Program-made: the position numbers and the translations under genes
Notes under the pieces: model-generated
Database searches by the model: none
What the model was told of the DNA's origin: nothing
Seen by the model: only the letters and a program-made list of their open reading frames with translations
Shown: piece after piece, positions 17,809 through 24,961 of the stretch
Layout of the letters: the number at the start of each line of letters is the position of its first letter
Numbering within the stretch: position 1 is the first letter of the stretch
Assembly (NCBI RefSeq): GCF_034347405.1
Contig: NZ_CP133778.1
Coordinates: 4,780,501 to 4,844,500 of the forward strand
Source of the DNA: Pseudomonas sp. CCC3.1
GTDB lineage: Bacteria; Pseudomonadota; Gammaproteobacteria; Pseudomonadales; Pseudomonadaceae
DNA length: 64,000 nt
Direction: 5' to 3'

Positions 17809-19254
17809 TTACCCCGGTGTTTTGGGCAGGCGTTGATCAATCACTTGATACAGCGCACTGCCCACCGGCCAGTTGCGCATAAAGCGCGCCCGGTCACGCG
17901 CATAGGCTGGGGCGAAGCTGCTTAGGGAGCGATGCTGGCACATCGAATCCAGGTCGATCAGCGCCCAGCGGCCGTTGTCCCAAAACACGTTGTGGCCTTT
18001 AAGGTCACCATGGCTGATGCGCTCGCGAATCAGGTCCGCAAACAATCCGTCCAGCGCCTGCAATTCGGATTCAGGCGCATCGCCGCTGTCTTGATAGGGG
18101 GCAAAACGCTCAATGATGTCCGGGCCCGGCAAGTATTCGGTCACCAGATACGCTCTGCCACGCAACCACAAAAACCGCGTTTCAAGCAGAGCCAGCGGCG
18201 TGGGCGTGGCGATGCCCAAAAACGCCAGGCGATTGCCCTCGCGCCAGGAGTGCCACGCACGGCTCGGACGCCAAAAGCGTTTGAGCCAGTGCGCAAAGCC
18301 TTTGATGTTGTAGCGCTTGACCACCAGCGTGCGGCCCGCCACTTCAACCTTGCCAACGCTGGCCGCGCCGCCGGTTTTGTATAAATGCCCTTTATTGAGC
18401 AAGGCATCGGCCTTGTCCAAAACCGGCAGCATCGCCGCTTCTTCTTCGCGACGAATGGCGCGCAAGGCCAACGACCCGCGCTGCACGCTGAACAACGAAC
18501 AGTCGCGCCCCACTTTGTTCAAAAAGTCGTTGAGGCGCCAGGCCCGAACTTTCTCGACCTGCTTGAGCAGCGCTTCCAGCGGCAAGGCGTGTTCGCCGTT
18601 GCTCAGCAGGTAATGCACCAGCAGTTCTTCGATAAACGGCTCAAGATTTTTAGGTAACTGGGCGAAGAACACCCCGAGATTTTCCAGCACTTTTTGCCGC
18701 GACAGCGGTTTACCCGCTTCTTCGACGCAAATGCCTGCACCATCGATCACATACAGCTTGGCGTTTTGACGCAGCAGATTGTCGAGGTGCAAGTCTTCTT
18801 GCCACAGCCCCTTGAGGTGCATCTGCCCAATCGCCGCCAACGCTTCGGCCAGTACCGCCTGTTGCTCGTCAGCCAAGACCGGTAGCGCTGCAACTTCGCT
18901 CCAGACCTCGCCCAGGCTTTGTGCGTGCTCAAGAAACTCAAACAGCAGCCAACCGCCCTCGCCTTCCTGCAAACCATCCGCCAGCAGTTGCGGCGTGGTC
19001 AAACCTTGCTCGGCCAGCAGGCGCACCCCCGTCAGCTCACGCTGAAAGTTGCGCGCCGCCTTGCTGCCGACCATTAACTTGGCCAGCACTGTACGCCCGC
19101 GCCACACGCCTGCACCCACATACCGCTGGCCCGGCAATACACGCAGCAGGGTCAGCAGTTGCAACTGTGCAGGCCCGGCGGCATCTGCCAGTTCGATACT
19201 CAGCGGCAAGCCCGGCGCACGCCCGGTTTTTTGCAGTTCGGACAATCGCATCAA
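17809..19254 (-). CDS. Tandem kinase-fold protein of the LPS core locus
   Basis: 481 residues containing two kinase-like domains in series. The first has a catalytic-loop-like QEDLHLDNLL near residue 150 with LYVIDGAGI after it. The second has ISHGDLKGHNVFWDN near 411 and LIDLDSMC near 433, a good match to the HxD...N and DFG-like positions of the LPS kinase (Kdo/WaaP) superfamily. It is the last gene of the waaF-waaC-waaG-waaP unit and overlaps the gene before it by four bases. P. aeruginosa has a similar gene at this place (PA5006) with no established reaction. Phosphorylation of a core heptose or a regulatory role are both possible. Confidence 0.65.
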   Translation of the reverse strand: MMRLSELQKTGRAPGLPLSIELADAAGPAQLQLLTLLRVLPGQRYVGAGVWRGRTVLAKLMVGSKAARNFQRELTGVRLLAEQGLTTPQLLADGLQEGEGGWLLFEFLEHAQSLGEVWSEVAALPVLADEQQAVLAEALAAIGQMHLKGLWQEDLHLDNLLRQNAKLYVIDGAGICVEEAGKPLSRQKVLENLGVFFAQLPKNLEPFIEELLVHYLLSNGEHALPLEALLKQVEKVRAWRLNDFLNKVGRDCSLFSVQRGSLALRAIRREEEAAMLPVLDKADALLNKGHLYKTGGAASVGKVEVAGRTLVVKRYNIKGFAHWLKRFWRPSRAWHSWREGNRLAFLGIATPTPLALLETRFLWLRGRAYLVTEYLPGPDIIERFAPYQDSGDAPESELQALDGLFADLIRERISHGDLKGHNVFWDNGRWALIDLDSMCQHRSLSSFAPAYARDRARFMRNWPVGSALYQVIDQRLPKTPG

Positions 19255-20003
19255 CGGCTCTCCTTGTGGCTGCGACGAACATTCAATCGTTCAAACCATG
19301 CATCGACCAAGCCACTTTCGACCGGCTGTTCGAGGTACGCCGCGAGCAGCGTACGCACGTCGTCTGCGGTCCAGACCTGAGCCCGGCGCAGCAAGGGCTC
19401 GATGTCCTTGACCCGATCTCGCTGGCCCAGCAGCAAGGGCCGCGTCTTTTCCAGGTCGATCAATTGGGCGCGATAACCCGCGCCGTCAGGCTGCAAAAAG
19501 ATGTGTTTGGGGTAGAAACAACCATGCACCTGACGCACCGCGTGCAGACGACGCGCCAACTGGCCACAGGTGTGCAAAATGGCGCGCTGCTGCTCAGGGG
19601 TCATCTGCGGCCACTGTTCAAGCAGCGAATCGAGGTCGTTCCAGCCGTCCAGAGCGCGGGTCATGAGGATGGCCCGACGCTCGCCCTGCACCTTGCGCTC
19701 ACCAAAAAACACCGCTTCCAGCGCCGGAATGCCGAGCTGCTGGTAACGCTGAATATTGCGAAACTCACGGGCAAAGCTCGGCTCGCCGAACGGACTGTGC
19801 AAGGTGCGGGTCAGGTAGTTGCTCTGGCGCTTGAGGTAAAAACCCTGGCCTTCCACGTCCATGCGAAACACACTGCTCCAGCCACCCCGGCTGGTGTTGG
19901 GCTCATCGACCGCATCCAGTTGCAGGTTCCACAGGGCATCGAAATCAGACAATCCATTGCGTTCCAGTAAAGCCCGTTCGGCTCCTGCCAAAAAATCAGT
20001 CAT
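19251..20003 (-). CDS. wapQ: InaA-family LPS core kinase-like protein (WapQ-type)
   Basis: 250 residues with a kinase-like fold: lysine region GFYLKRQSNYLTRT near residue 56, then VHGCFYPKHIFL near 158 and LIDLEKTRP near 182. The last two are the InaA-type versions of the catalytic and metal-binding loops. The usual catalytic aspartate of the HxD motif is replaced (HGCFYPKH), so either the chemistry is unusual or the protein is not an active kinase. It overlaps the WapP-type gene by four bases upstream and the tandem kinase gene by four bases downstream. In P. aeruginosa WapQ is thought to phosphorylate heptose II; the name here is by position and length. Confidence 0.6.
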   Translation of the reverse strand: MTDFLAGAERALLERNGLSDFDALWNLQLDAVDEPNTSRGGWSSVFRMDVEGQGFYLKRQSNYLTRTLHSPFGEPSFAREFRNIQRYQQLGIPALEAVFFGERKVQGERRAILMTRALDGWNDLDSLLEQWPQMTPEQQRAILHTCGQLARRLHAVRQVHGCFYPKHIFLQPDGAGYRAQLIDLEKTRPLLLGQRDRVKDIEPLLRRAQVWTADDVRTLLAAYLEQPVESGLVDAWFERLNVRRSHKESR

Positions 20004-20734
20004 TCCCGGCCCTCAAAAAAACGCACGATATGGCGGACTCGTTCTTTGTCCGCCGTGTTGAGCGCAGTGCGTCCGGTGTATTGAAAGTAAAACCGCAGAC
20101 GCTGGGTCGCTGTCAGGTGGTACTTGGCCACTTTGTCGAGGCACGCCAGGTCTTTGGTGATGCGGTACTTGAGCCAGAACCCACGCCAGAAATCGCCGTT
20201 CGGGCAGTCGATCAAATACAGCTTGGCCTGATCGTCGATCAGCAAGTTACGCCACTTCAAGTCGTTATGGGTAAAACGATGGTCGTGCATGATCCGCGTG
20301 CAGCGCGCCAGTTGTCGGCTCACGCCGTCGACCCACGCCCGGTCTTTGAGCAGCGGATCGTTGTTGTCGGCCAACTCGGAAAGGTCGCGGGTGTTGGGCA
20401 GTTCACGGGTGATCAAGGCGCCCCGATCGTACGCCGCACCCCGTCGTTCAAGCCCCCAGGCAACCACTTCGGCAGTGGGAATGCCCCACTTGGCGAAGCG
20501 CTTGAGGTTCTGCCATTCAGACTTGACCCGTGGCCGCCCCACATAACGGCGCAAGCCTTTGCCCGCGCCGGTGTAGCGTTTGACGTAGTAATTGACCCCA
20601 CCACGCTCAACGCGGATTACGTCCGATAACGGGTCGCGCGTCAGCGGTTCGCCCTGCAGGGCAAATACCGCATCCAAACTGCCAAAATCGGGGGCCAACG
20701 CACTGTAAGCAGGTTCCAGATTCCAACCCGCCAT
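20000..20734 (-). CDS. wapP: LPS core heptose kinase (WapP-type)
   Basis: 244 residues of the LPS kinase superfamily. It has the ATP-lysine region GGVNYYVKRYTGAGKG near residue 46, the catalytic loop FTHNDLKWRNLLID near 151 (HxD with following Asn) and LIDCPNGDFW near 172 in place of DFG. It should be a cytosolic or membrane-associated kinase adding phosphate to an inner-core heptose. It shares one base with waaP (stop/start at 20734) and overlaps the next gene by four bases. Position right after waaP matches wapP in P. aeruginosa. Confidence 0.72.
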   Translation of the reverse strand: MAGWNLEPAYSALAPDFGSLDAVFALQGEPLTRDPLSDVIRVERGGVNYYVKRYTGAGKGLRRYVGRPRVKSEWQNLKRFAKWGIPTAEVVAWGLERRGAAYDRGALITRELPNTRDLSELADNNDPLLKDRAWVDGVSRQLARCTRIMHDHRFTHNDLKWRNLLIDDQAKLYLIDCPNGDFWRGFWLKYRITKDLACLDKVAKYHLTATQRLRFYFQYTGRTALNTADKERVRHIVRFFEGRE

Positions 20735-21540
20735 TACAAAGCATCTCCATAGCGCACTTTGCGCTCGTAGAGTTTTTGCGCTTTGCCTTCAAGCCAGGCC
20801 AGCAAGCGGGCTTCGTCACGCAGGATCTGGCGCAGCGGCATCTGGAAGTAACCACGCAAAAAGCGCAGTTTGTCGCGCGGGGTCAGGCCAATGTCCAGCG
20901 CCGAGAAGTACAGCGCGGCCAGGTCTTTGTTGCGCCAGCGCTTGCTGATCACGGCACGTGTCTGGGCGCGATGCAGGTCGATCACTGACAGGCGGAAGTC
21001 ATCTGCCGTGACCGGTTTGTCGGTGTGCAGCAAAAAGTGGCAGATGTAGCAGTCGCGGTGGTTAACACCGGCGCGGTGCATCATGCCGACCATGCGCGCC
21101 ACTTCAGCGATCAGTGCATGCTTGAGCGCGGGCTGCGGCGGCTCTTTGAGCCAGTTGATGCTGAAATCTTCGAGGCTGACAGTCGGCGCCAGTTCCTCGG
21201 TGATGATGAACGAGTGCTGCGCGGCCGGGTTACTGCCCTGTTCGCCATAGGCGACAGCCGTCATGGTCGGTACGCCGACGTCGTGCAAGCGATTGATCGC
21301 CTGCCATTCCTGGCCTGCGCCCAGCACCGGGAGTTTGGCCGTGAGCAGGTTTTTGAACACTTCACCCCAACCAATGCCACGGTGGATTTTTACAAAATAA
21401 CCACGCCCCTCAACTTCCGTACGCAAGGTACGGCGGCCTTCAAGTTCGCGGTATACCTCGCCCTCCAGACGCTCGACTTCGGTGAACGCATCGCGTCCGG
21501 CCCACAAGCTTTTGAACGGTTCGGCAAGTATCAGTTTCAT
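20734..21540 (-). CDS. waaP: Lipopolysaccharide core heptose(I) kinase WaaP
   Basis: 268 residues, the usual size of WaaP/RfaP. The sequence begins MKLILAEPFKSLWAGRDAF, has GYFVKIHRGIGWGE near residue 68 (ATP lysine) and the family catalytic loop NHRDCYICHFLL near 160, then SVIDLHRAQTR near 190. The enzyme phosphorylates heptose I of the LPS inner core on the cytoplasmic side, which in P. aeruginosa is essential for core completion and export. It shares one base with waaG before it and with the WapP-type gene after it. Confidence 0.92.
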   Translation of the reverse strand: MKLILAEPFKSLWAGRDAFTEVERLEGEVYRELEGRRTLRTEVEGRGYFVKIHRGIGWGEVFKNLLTAKLPVLGAGQEWQAINRLHDVGVPTMTAVAYGEQGSNPAAQHSFIITEELAPTVSLEDFSINWLKEPPQPALKHALIAEVARMVGMMHRAGVNHRDCYICHFLLHTDKPVTADDFRLSVIDLHRAQTRAVISKRWRNKDLAALYFSALDIGLTPRDKLRFLRGYFQMPLRQILRDEARLLAWLEGKAQKLYERKVRYGDAL

Positions 21541-22661
21541 CAGTGTTGCTCCGCCAGAATCACATCCGCAGCATGCTGCGGCATGCTATAGAGGTCGGCC
21601 GTCTGCGCGTAGGCCAGGCCGTTTTGGCTCCAGGCCGCACGCGCAGCATCGTCGGACAACATGTAGGTCAGGTATTCATTGAGTTGGGCCTGTTCGAACG
21701 GCTCGTCCAGCACACGCCCCGCGTCAGCGTCGCTGATGTAATGCGCATAGCCGCACACCGCGCTGACCAGCACCGGCAAACCCGCCACCAGCGCTTCAAG
21801 CAGCACAGTGCCGGTATTTTCGTTGTAGGCCGGGTGAATCAGCAGGTCGGCACCCAGCAGGAAACGCGGGATGTCACTGCGCCCCTTGAGGAACTGCACA
21901 TGCTCGCCCAGCCCCAACGTGGCGCTCTGCAATTGAAAGACTTTGGGGTCGTCCTGACCAATGACAAATAATTTAGTGCGTTTTTTGAGCGCTGGCGGCA
22001 AGGCGGCCAAGGCTTTCAGGCTGCGATCGACGCCTTTGGTCTTGAACCCGGAACCGATTTGCACCAGCAGCCGGTCATCGTCTGCCAGCTTGAACTCGCG
22101 GCGGAACTCGGCGCGGATTTCAGCCGCGTTCGGCGGCGCGCGACGGTCCAGCGCAATGCCCGGCGGCAGCAAATGGAAGCGCTGCAACGGGGTCTGATAA
22201 TGCTTGATGAACAGCGGCTGCTGGACTTCGGAAATCATCAGGATTTCGGTCTTGGCGTCCTTGTCGAACACCGCACGCTCGTACTCGGCAAAGTGCTTGT
22301 AGCGCTTGAAGAAGCGGTAAAACGAATGCCGCAGGTTCTGCGCCTTGTCTTCAAAACAGCCATCGGCGGCGTAATACACGTCCAGCCCCGGCATTTTATT
22401 GAAGCCAATCAGGCGGTCGACCGGGCGTTTGGCCAGATCGGCCTGCATCCAGGCGAGCATTTTTTCGTTACGGGTGTGGTTGTGAAACGCCTTGACCGGC
22501 GCCACCAGCACCTCGAAACCCGGCGGAATATCGCCTTCCCAGATCATCGTGTACACACGAATCTGGTGCCCGCGTTTCTGGCACTCCAGCGCGATGCGCA
22601 TGAAGTCGCGTTGCAGACCACCAAACGGGAAATATTTGTACAACACAAAAGCCAGTTGCAT
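21540..22661 (-). CDS. waaG: LPS core glycosyltransferase WaaG (WapG)
   Basis: 373 residues, GT-B family 4. The start LAFVLYKYFPFGGLQRDFMR is the WaaG signature, followed by GFNKMPGLDVYYAADGCF near residue 103. The donor-site motif HPAYNENTGTVLLEALVAGLPV (shortened: NENTGTVLLEALVAG) lies near residue 285. In enterobacteria WaaG adds the first outer-core glucose; in P. aeruginosa the counterpart adds galactosamine to heptose II and is also called WapG. It follows waaC with a one-base overlap and precedes waaP with the same arrangement. Confidence 0.93.
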   Translation of the reverse strand: MQLAFVLYKYFPFGGLQRDFMRIALECQKRGHQIRVYTMIWEGDIPPGFEVLVAPVKAFHNHTRNEKMLAWMQADLAKRPVDRLIGFNKMPGLDVYYAADGCFEDKAQNLRHSFYRFFKRYKHFAEYERAVFDKDAKTEILMISEVQQPLFIKHYQTPLQRFHLLPPGIALDRRAPPNAAEIRAEFRREFKLADDDRLLVQIGSGFKTKGVDRSLKALAALPPALKKRTKLFVIGQDDPKVFQLQSATLGLGEHVQFLKGRSDIPRFLLGADLLIHPAYNENTGTVLLEALVAGLPVLVSAVCGYAHYISDADAGRVLDEPFEQAQLNEYLTYMLSDDAARAAWSQNGLAYAQTADLYSMPQHAADVILAEQH

Positions 22662-23722
22662 TAGCGCAGTTCCTCAGCCAGTAACAACGTGCTTAATCGA
22701 CTTGCGACACGCTCAGGGTTCAGACGAGTGAAGCACAGCGGCCACTCTTTCTTCAGGTCAAACCGCTGCTGATCCTGTGCAGTCGGCTGGTAAGTGCATT
22801 TTTTCTGCAGGCACGGCGCACACGGAAAATCGCTGGCCAGGTGAATCTGCACCTTGCCATAAGCGCCTGTGAGGCCCGGATTGGTGGGGCCGAACAGGGA
22901 AATGGTCGGCACATCCAAGGCCGCCGCCAAATGCCCAAGGCCGGTGTCGACCGCCACACAGCCGCTGGCACTGGCCAGCACTTTAGCCACGCCCGCCAGG
23001 TTCAGCTTGGGCAGCACCACGGCGTTTTGCAGGCCATTGGCGATGCGTTCAGCGCGGGCTTTTTCAGCCGGATTACCCCACGGCAGCCGTACTTCGACCC
23101 CCAAATGCCCCATGCGCACCGTCAAGTCACGCCAGTACACTTCGGGCCAATGCTTGGTGTCCCACGTGGTGCCATGCAAGAACAGTACGTAAGGCTTCTT
23201 GCGCGGTAATTCAACAAGGCGCTCAACATCGAGGCCGTAATCGCCCAACCCTTTGGGCAGGTCGTAACCCAGCGCCACGGCGAACAGTTGACGCAAACGC
23301 TCGACCGCATGCTGCCCGCGGGCCACGGCCAAACGGCGCTGATAGAAGTGACTGGCCAGCGGTTCACGGGCCGAGTGTTTGTCCAGCCCCGCCACCGGCG
23401 CTTTGACGTAGCGGGTCAAAAAAGCACTTTTGACCAGCCCTTGGGCGTCGATCACCAGGTCGTATTTTTCAGCGCGCAGGTTTTGCTTGAAGCGCTTCCA
23501 CTCGCCGCTCTTGAGGGTTTCCCAGATATTTTTGCGCCAGCGGCGAATCGCCACCGGGATCACTTTGCCCACCGCCGGGTGCCAGGTCGGTATCTCGGCA
23601 AAGCCTTCTTCCACCACCCAGTCAAAGGTGATGCCGGGAATCGCTCGCGCGGCGTCAGTCAACGCCGGCAAGGCATGAATCACATCCCCGAGGGATGAGG
23701 TTTTCACCAACAGAACGCGCAC
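22661..23722 (-). CDS. waaC: Lipopolysaccharide heptosyltransferase I
   Basis: 353 residues of glycosyltransferase family 9. It starts MRVLLVKTSSLGDVIHALPA, the highly conserved WaaC N-terminus with the acceptor-binding SSLGD. Further motifs are FLHGTTWDTKHWPE near residue 180 and the ADP-heptose-binding block VDTGLGHLAAALDVPTISLF near residue 262. The enzyme transfers the first L-glycero-D-manno-heptose onto Kdo2-lipid A at the inner membrane. It directly abuts waaF with no spacer and overlaps waaG by one base. Confidence 0.95.
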   Translation of the reverse strand: MRVLLVKTSSLGDVIHALPALTDAARAIPGITFDWVVEEGFAEIPTWHPAVGKVIPVAIRRWRKNIWETLKSGEWKRFKQNLRAEKYDLVIDAQGLVKSAFLTRYVKAPVAGLDKHSAREPLASHFYQRRLAVARGQHAVERLRQLFAVALGYDLPKGLGDYGLDVERLVELPRKKPYVLFLHGTTWDTKHWPEVYWRDLTVRMGHLGVEVRLPWGNPAEKARAERIANGLQNAVVLPKLNLAGVAKVLASASGCVAVDTGLGHLAAALDVPTISLFGPTNPGLTGAYGKVQIHLASDFPCAPCLQKKCTYQPTAQDQQRFDLKKEWPLCFTRLNPERVASRLSTLLLAEELR

Positions 23723-24757
23723 CTAGTTGACCTCGACCACTGAACCCTGCAACCGCTGCAAGGCTTCAACCACGGGCGCTGGCATCAGTTCGCGCAGGCA
23801 GTTGTAGTGGCCAAAACGGCAGGTGCGCTCAAAGCACGGGCTGCATTCAAGGCCCAGACGGACGATTTCAACCTGGTCGGCCAACGGCGGGGTGAAGCCC
23901 GGCGACGTGGAGCCGTACACCGCCACCAACGGGCGATTGAGCGCCGCCGCCACGTGCATCAGCCCCGAATCGTTGGACACCACCGCATCGGCGCACGACA
24001 GCAGGTCAATAGCCTCGGCCAGCGAGGTTTCGCCACTGAGGTTGACTGACTCTTCACGAAAGCCGGGAATCAGCCGCGAGCGAATATCTTCGCCCACGCT
24101 GTGATCGTTTTTGGAGCCGAACAACCACACTTGCCACCCTTCGCGGATCTTTTGCTCGGCCACTTTGGCGTAATGCTCGGACGGCCAGCGCTTGGATTCG
24201 CCAAACTCTGCGCCGGGGCACAGCGCCAGCACCGGGCGGTCCAGCGCCAGGCCGAACTTGGCCAGGGCGGCGTCGCGACTGTGCGGGTCAATTTGCAAAT
24301 CAGGCCGCGGGTACGGCCGAGGCAGGTCGGCACCCGGCTCGTACGCCAGCGCCATAAAACGCTCGATCATCAACGGATAACGCTCTTTATCGAGCGTGCG
24401 CACGTCATTGAGCAGGCCGTAGCGGAACTCGCCCCGCCAGCCGGTGCGCTTTGGAATGCTGGCGAAGAACGGCACCAGCGCCGATTTAAGCGAGTTAGGC
24501 AGCAAGATAGCCTGATCGTATTGGCCCTTGAGGGACTTGCCGATCTTGCGTCGCGTGGCCAGTTCAAGCGCACCATGGCCGAGCGGAAAGCTCAAGGCCT
24601 TGCGAACTTCAGGCATGCGCTCAAGGATGGGCCGGCTCCACTCAGGGGCAAGCACATCAATTTCGCACTGCGGGTGGCGCTGTTTCAGGCACTGGAACAG
24701 TGTCTGCGCCATCACCATGTCACCGACCCAGCTGGGCCCAACGATCAAAATATTCAT
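23723..24757 (-). CDS. waaF: ADP-heptose:LPS heptosyltransferase II
   Basis: 344 residues of glycosyltransferase family 9. The start MNILIVGPSWVGDMVMAQTL is typical of WaaF. Later motifs are CPGAEFGESKRWPSEHYA near residue 180 and VSNDSGLMHVAAALNRPLVA near residue 260, which bind ADP-heptose. It adds the second heptose of the inner core. It is the first gene of the seven-gene minus-strand unit ending at 17809. Upstream is a 204-base gap with a REP hairpin, so the promoter should lie close to 24760-24820. Confidence 0.95.
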   Translation of the reverse strand: MNILIVGPSWVGDMVMAQTLFQCLKQRHPQCEIDVLAPEWSRPILERMPEVRKALSFPLGHGALELATRRKIGKSLKGQYDQAILLPNSLKSALVPFFASIPKRTGWRGEFRYGLLNDVRTLDKERYPLMIERFMALAYEPGADLPRPYPRPDLQIDPHSRDAALAKFGLALDRPVLALCPGAEFGESKRWPSEHYAKVAEQKIREGWQVWLFGSKNDHSVGEDIRSRLIPGFREESVNLSGETSLAEAIDLLSCADAVVSNDSGLMHVAAALNRPLVAVYGSTSPGFTPPLADQVEIVRLGLECSPCFERTCRFGHYNCLRELMPAPVVEALQRLQGSVVEVN

Positions 24758-24824
24758 AAGTTTCCATAAACAAGCAAGGGAGGCATTCGTCTACCCCCGT
24801 CGGTTAAGAGCCCTGCTATCTCAA

Positions 24825-24894
24825 CTGTAGGAGCGAGCTTGCCTCGCGATCTTTTGACCTTTTAAAAGATCGCGAGGCAAGCTCGCTCCTACAG
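24825..24894. repeat. REP hairpin with perfect 31-base arms between waaF and glnE
   Basis: The left arm (24825-24855) begins CTGTAGGAGCGAGCTTGCC and runs into TCGCGATCTTTT. The right arm (24864-24894) is its exact reverse complement, leaving an eight-base loop. It belongs to the same REP family as the elements at 37964, 51439 and 53019. The rest of the 204-base gap shows no gene. In P. aeruginosa, as I remember, ilvE stands between waaF and glnE; it is absent here. Confidence 0.9.
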
Positions 24895-24961
24895 GACAGC
24901 GTTTGCTTAACAGACAGGGGTTAGACGTTCGCCTCCCCGCTGTAGTGCCATGACGAGCAGC

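Noticed and set aside
24825..24894. REP elements considered as CRISPR repeats or transposon ends
   Set aside because: They are isolated inverted repeats, not regularly spaced direct repeats, and no cas gene, transposase or target duplication is present.
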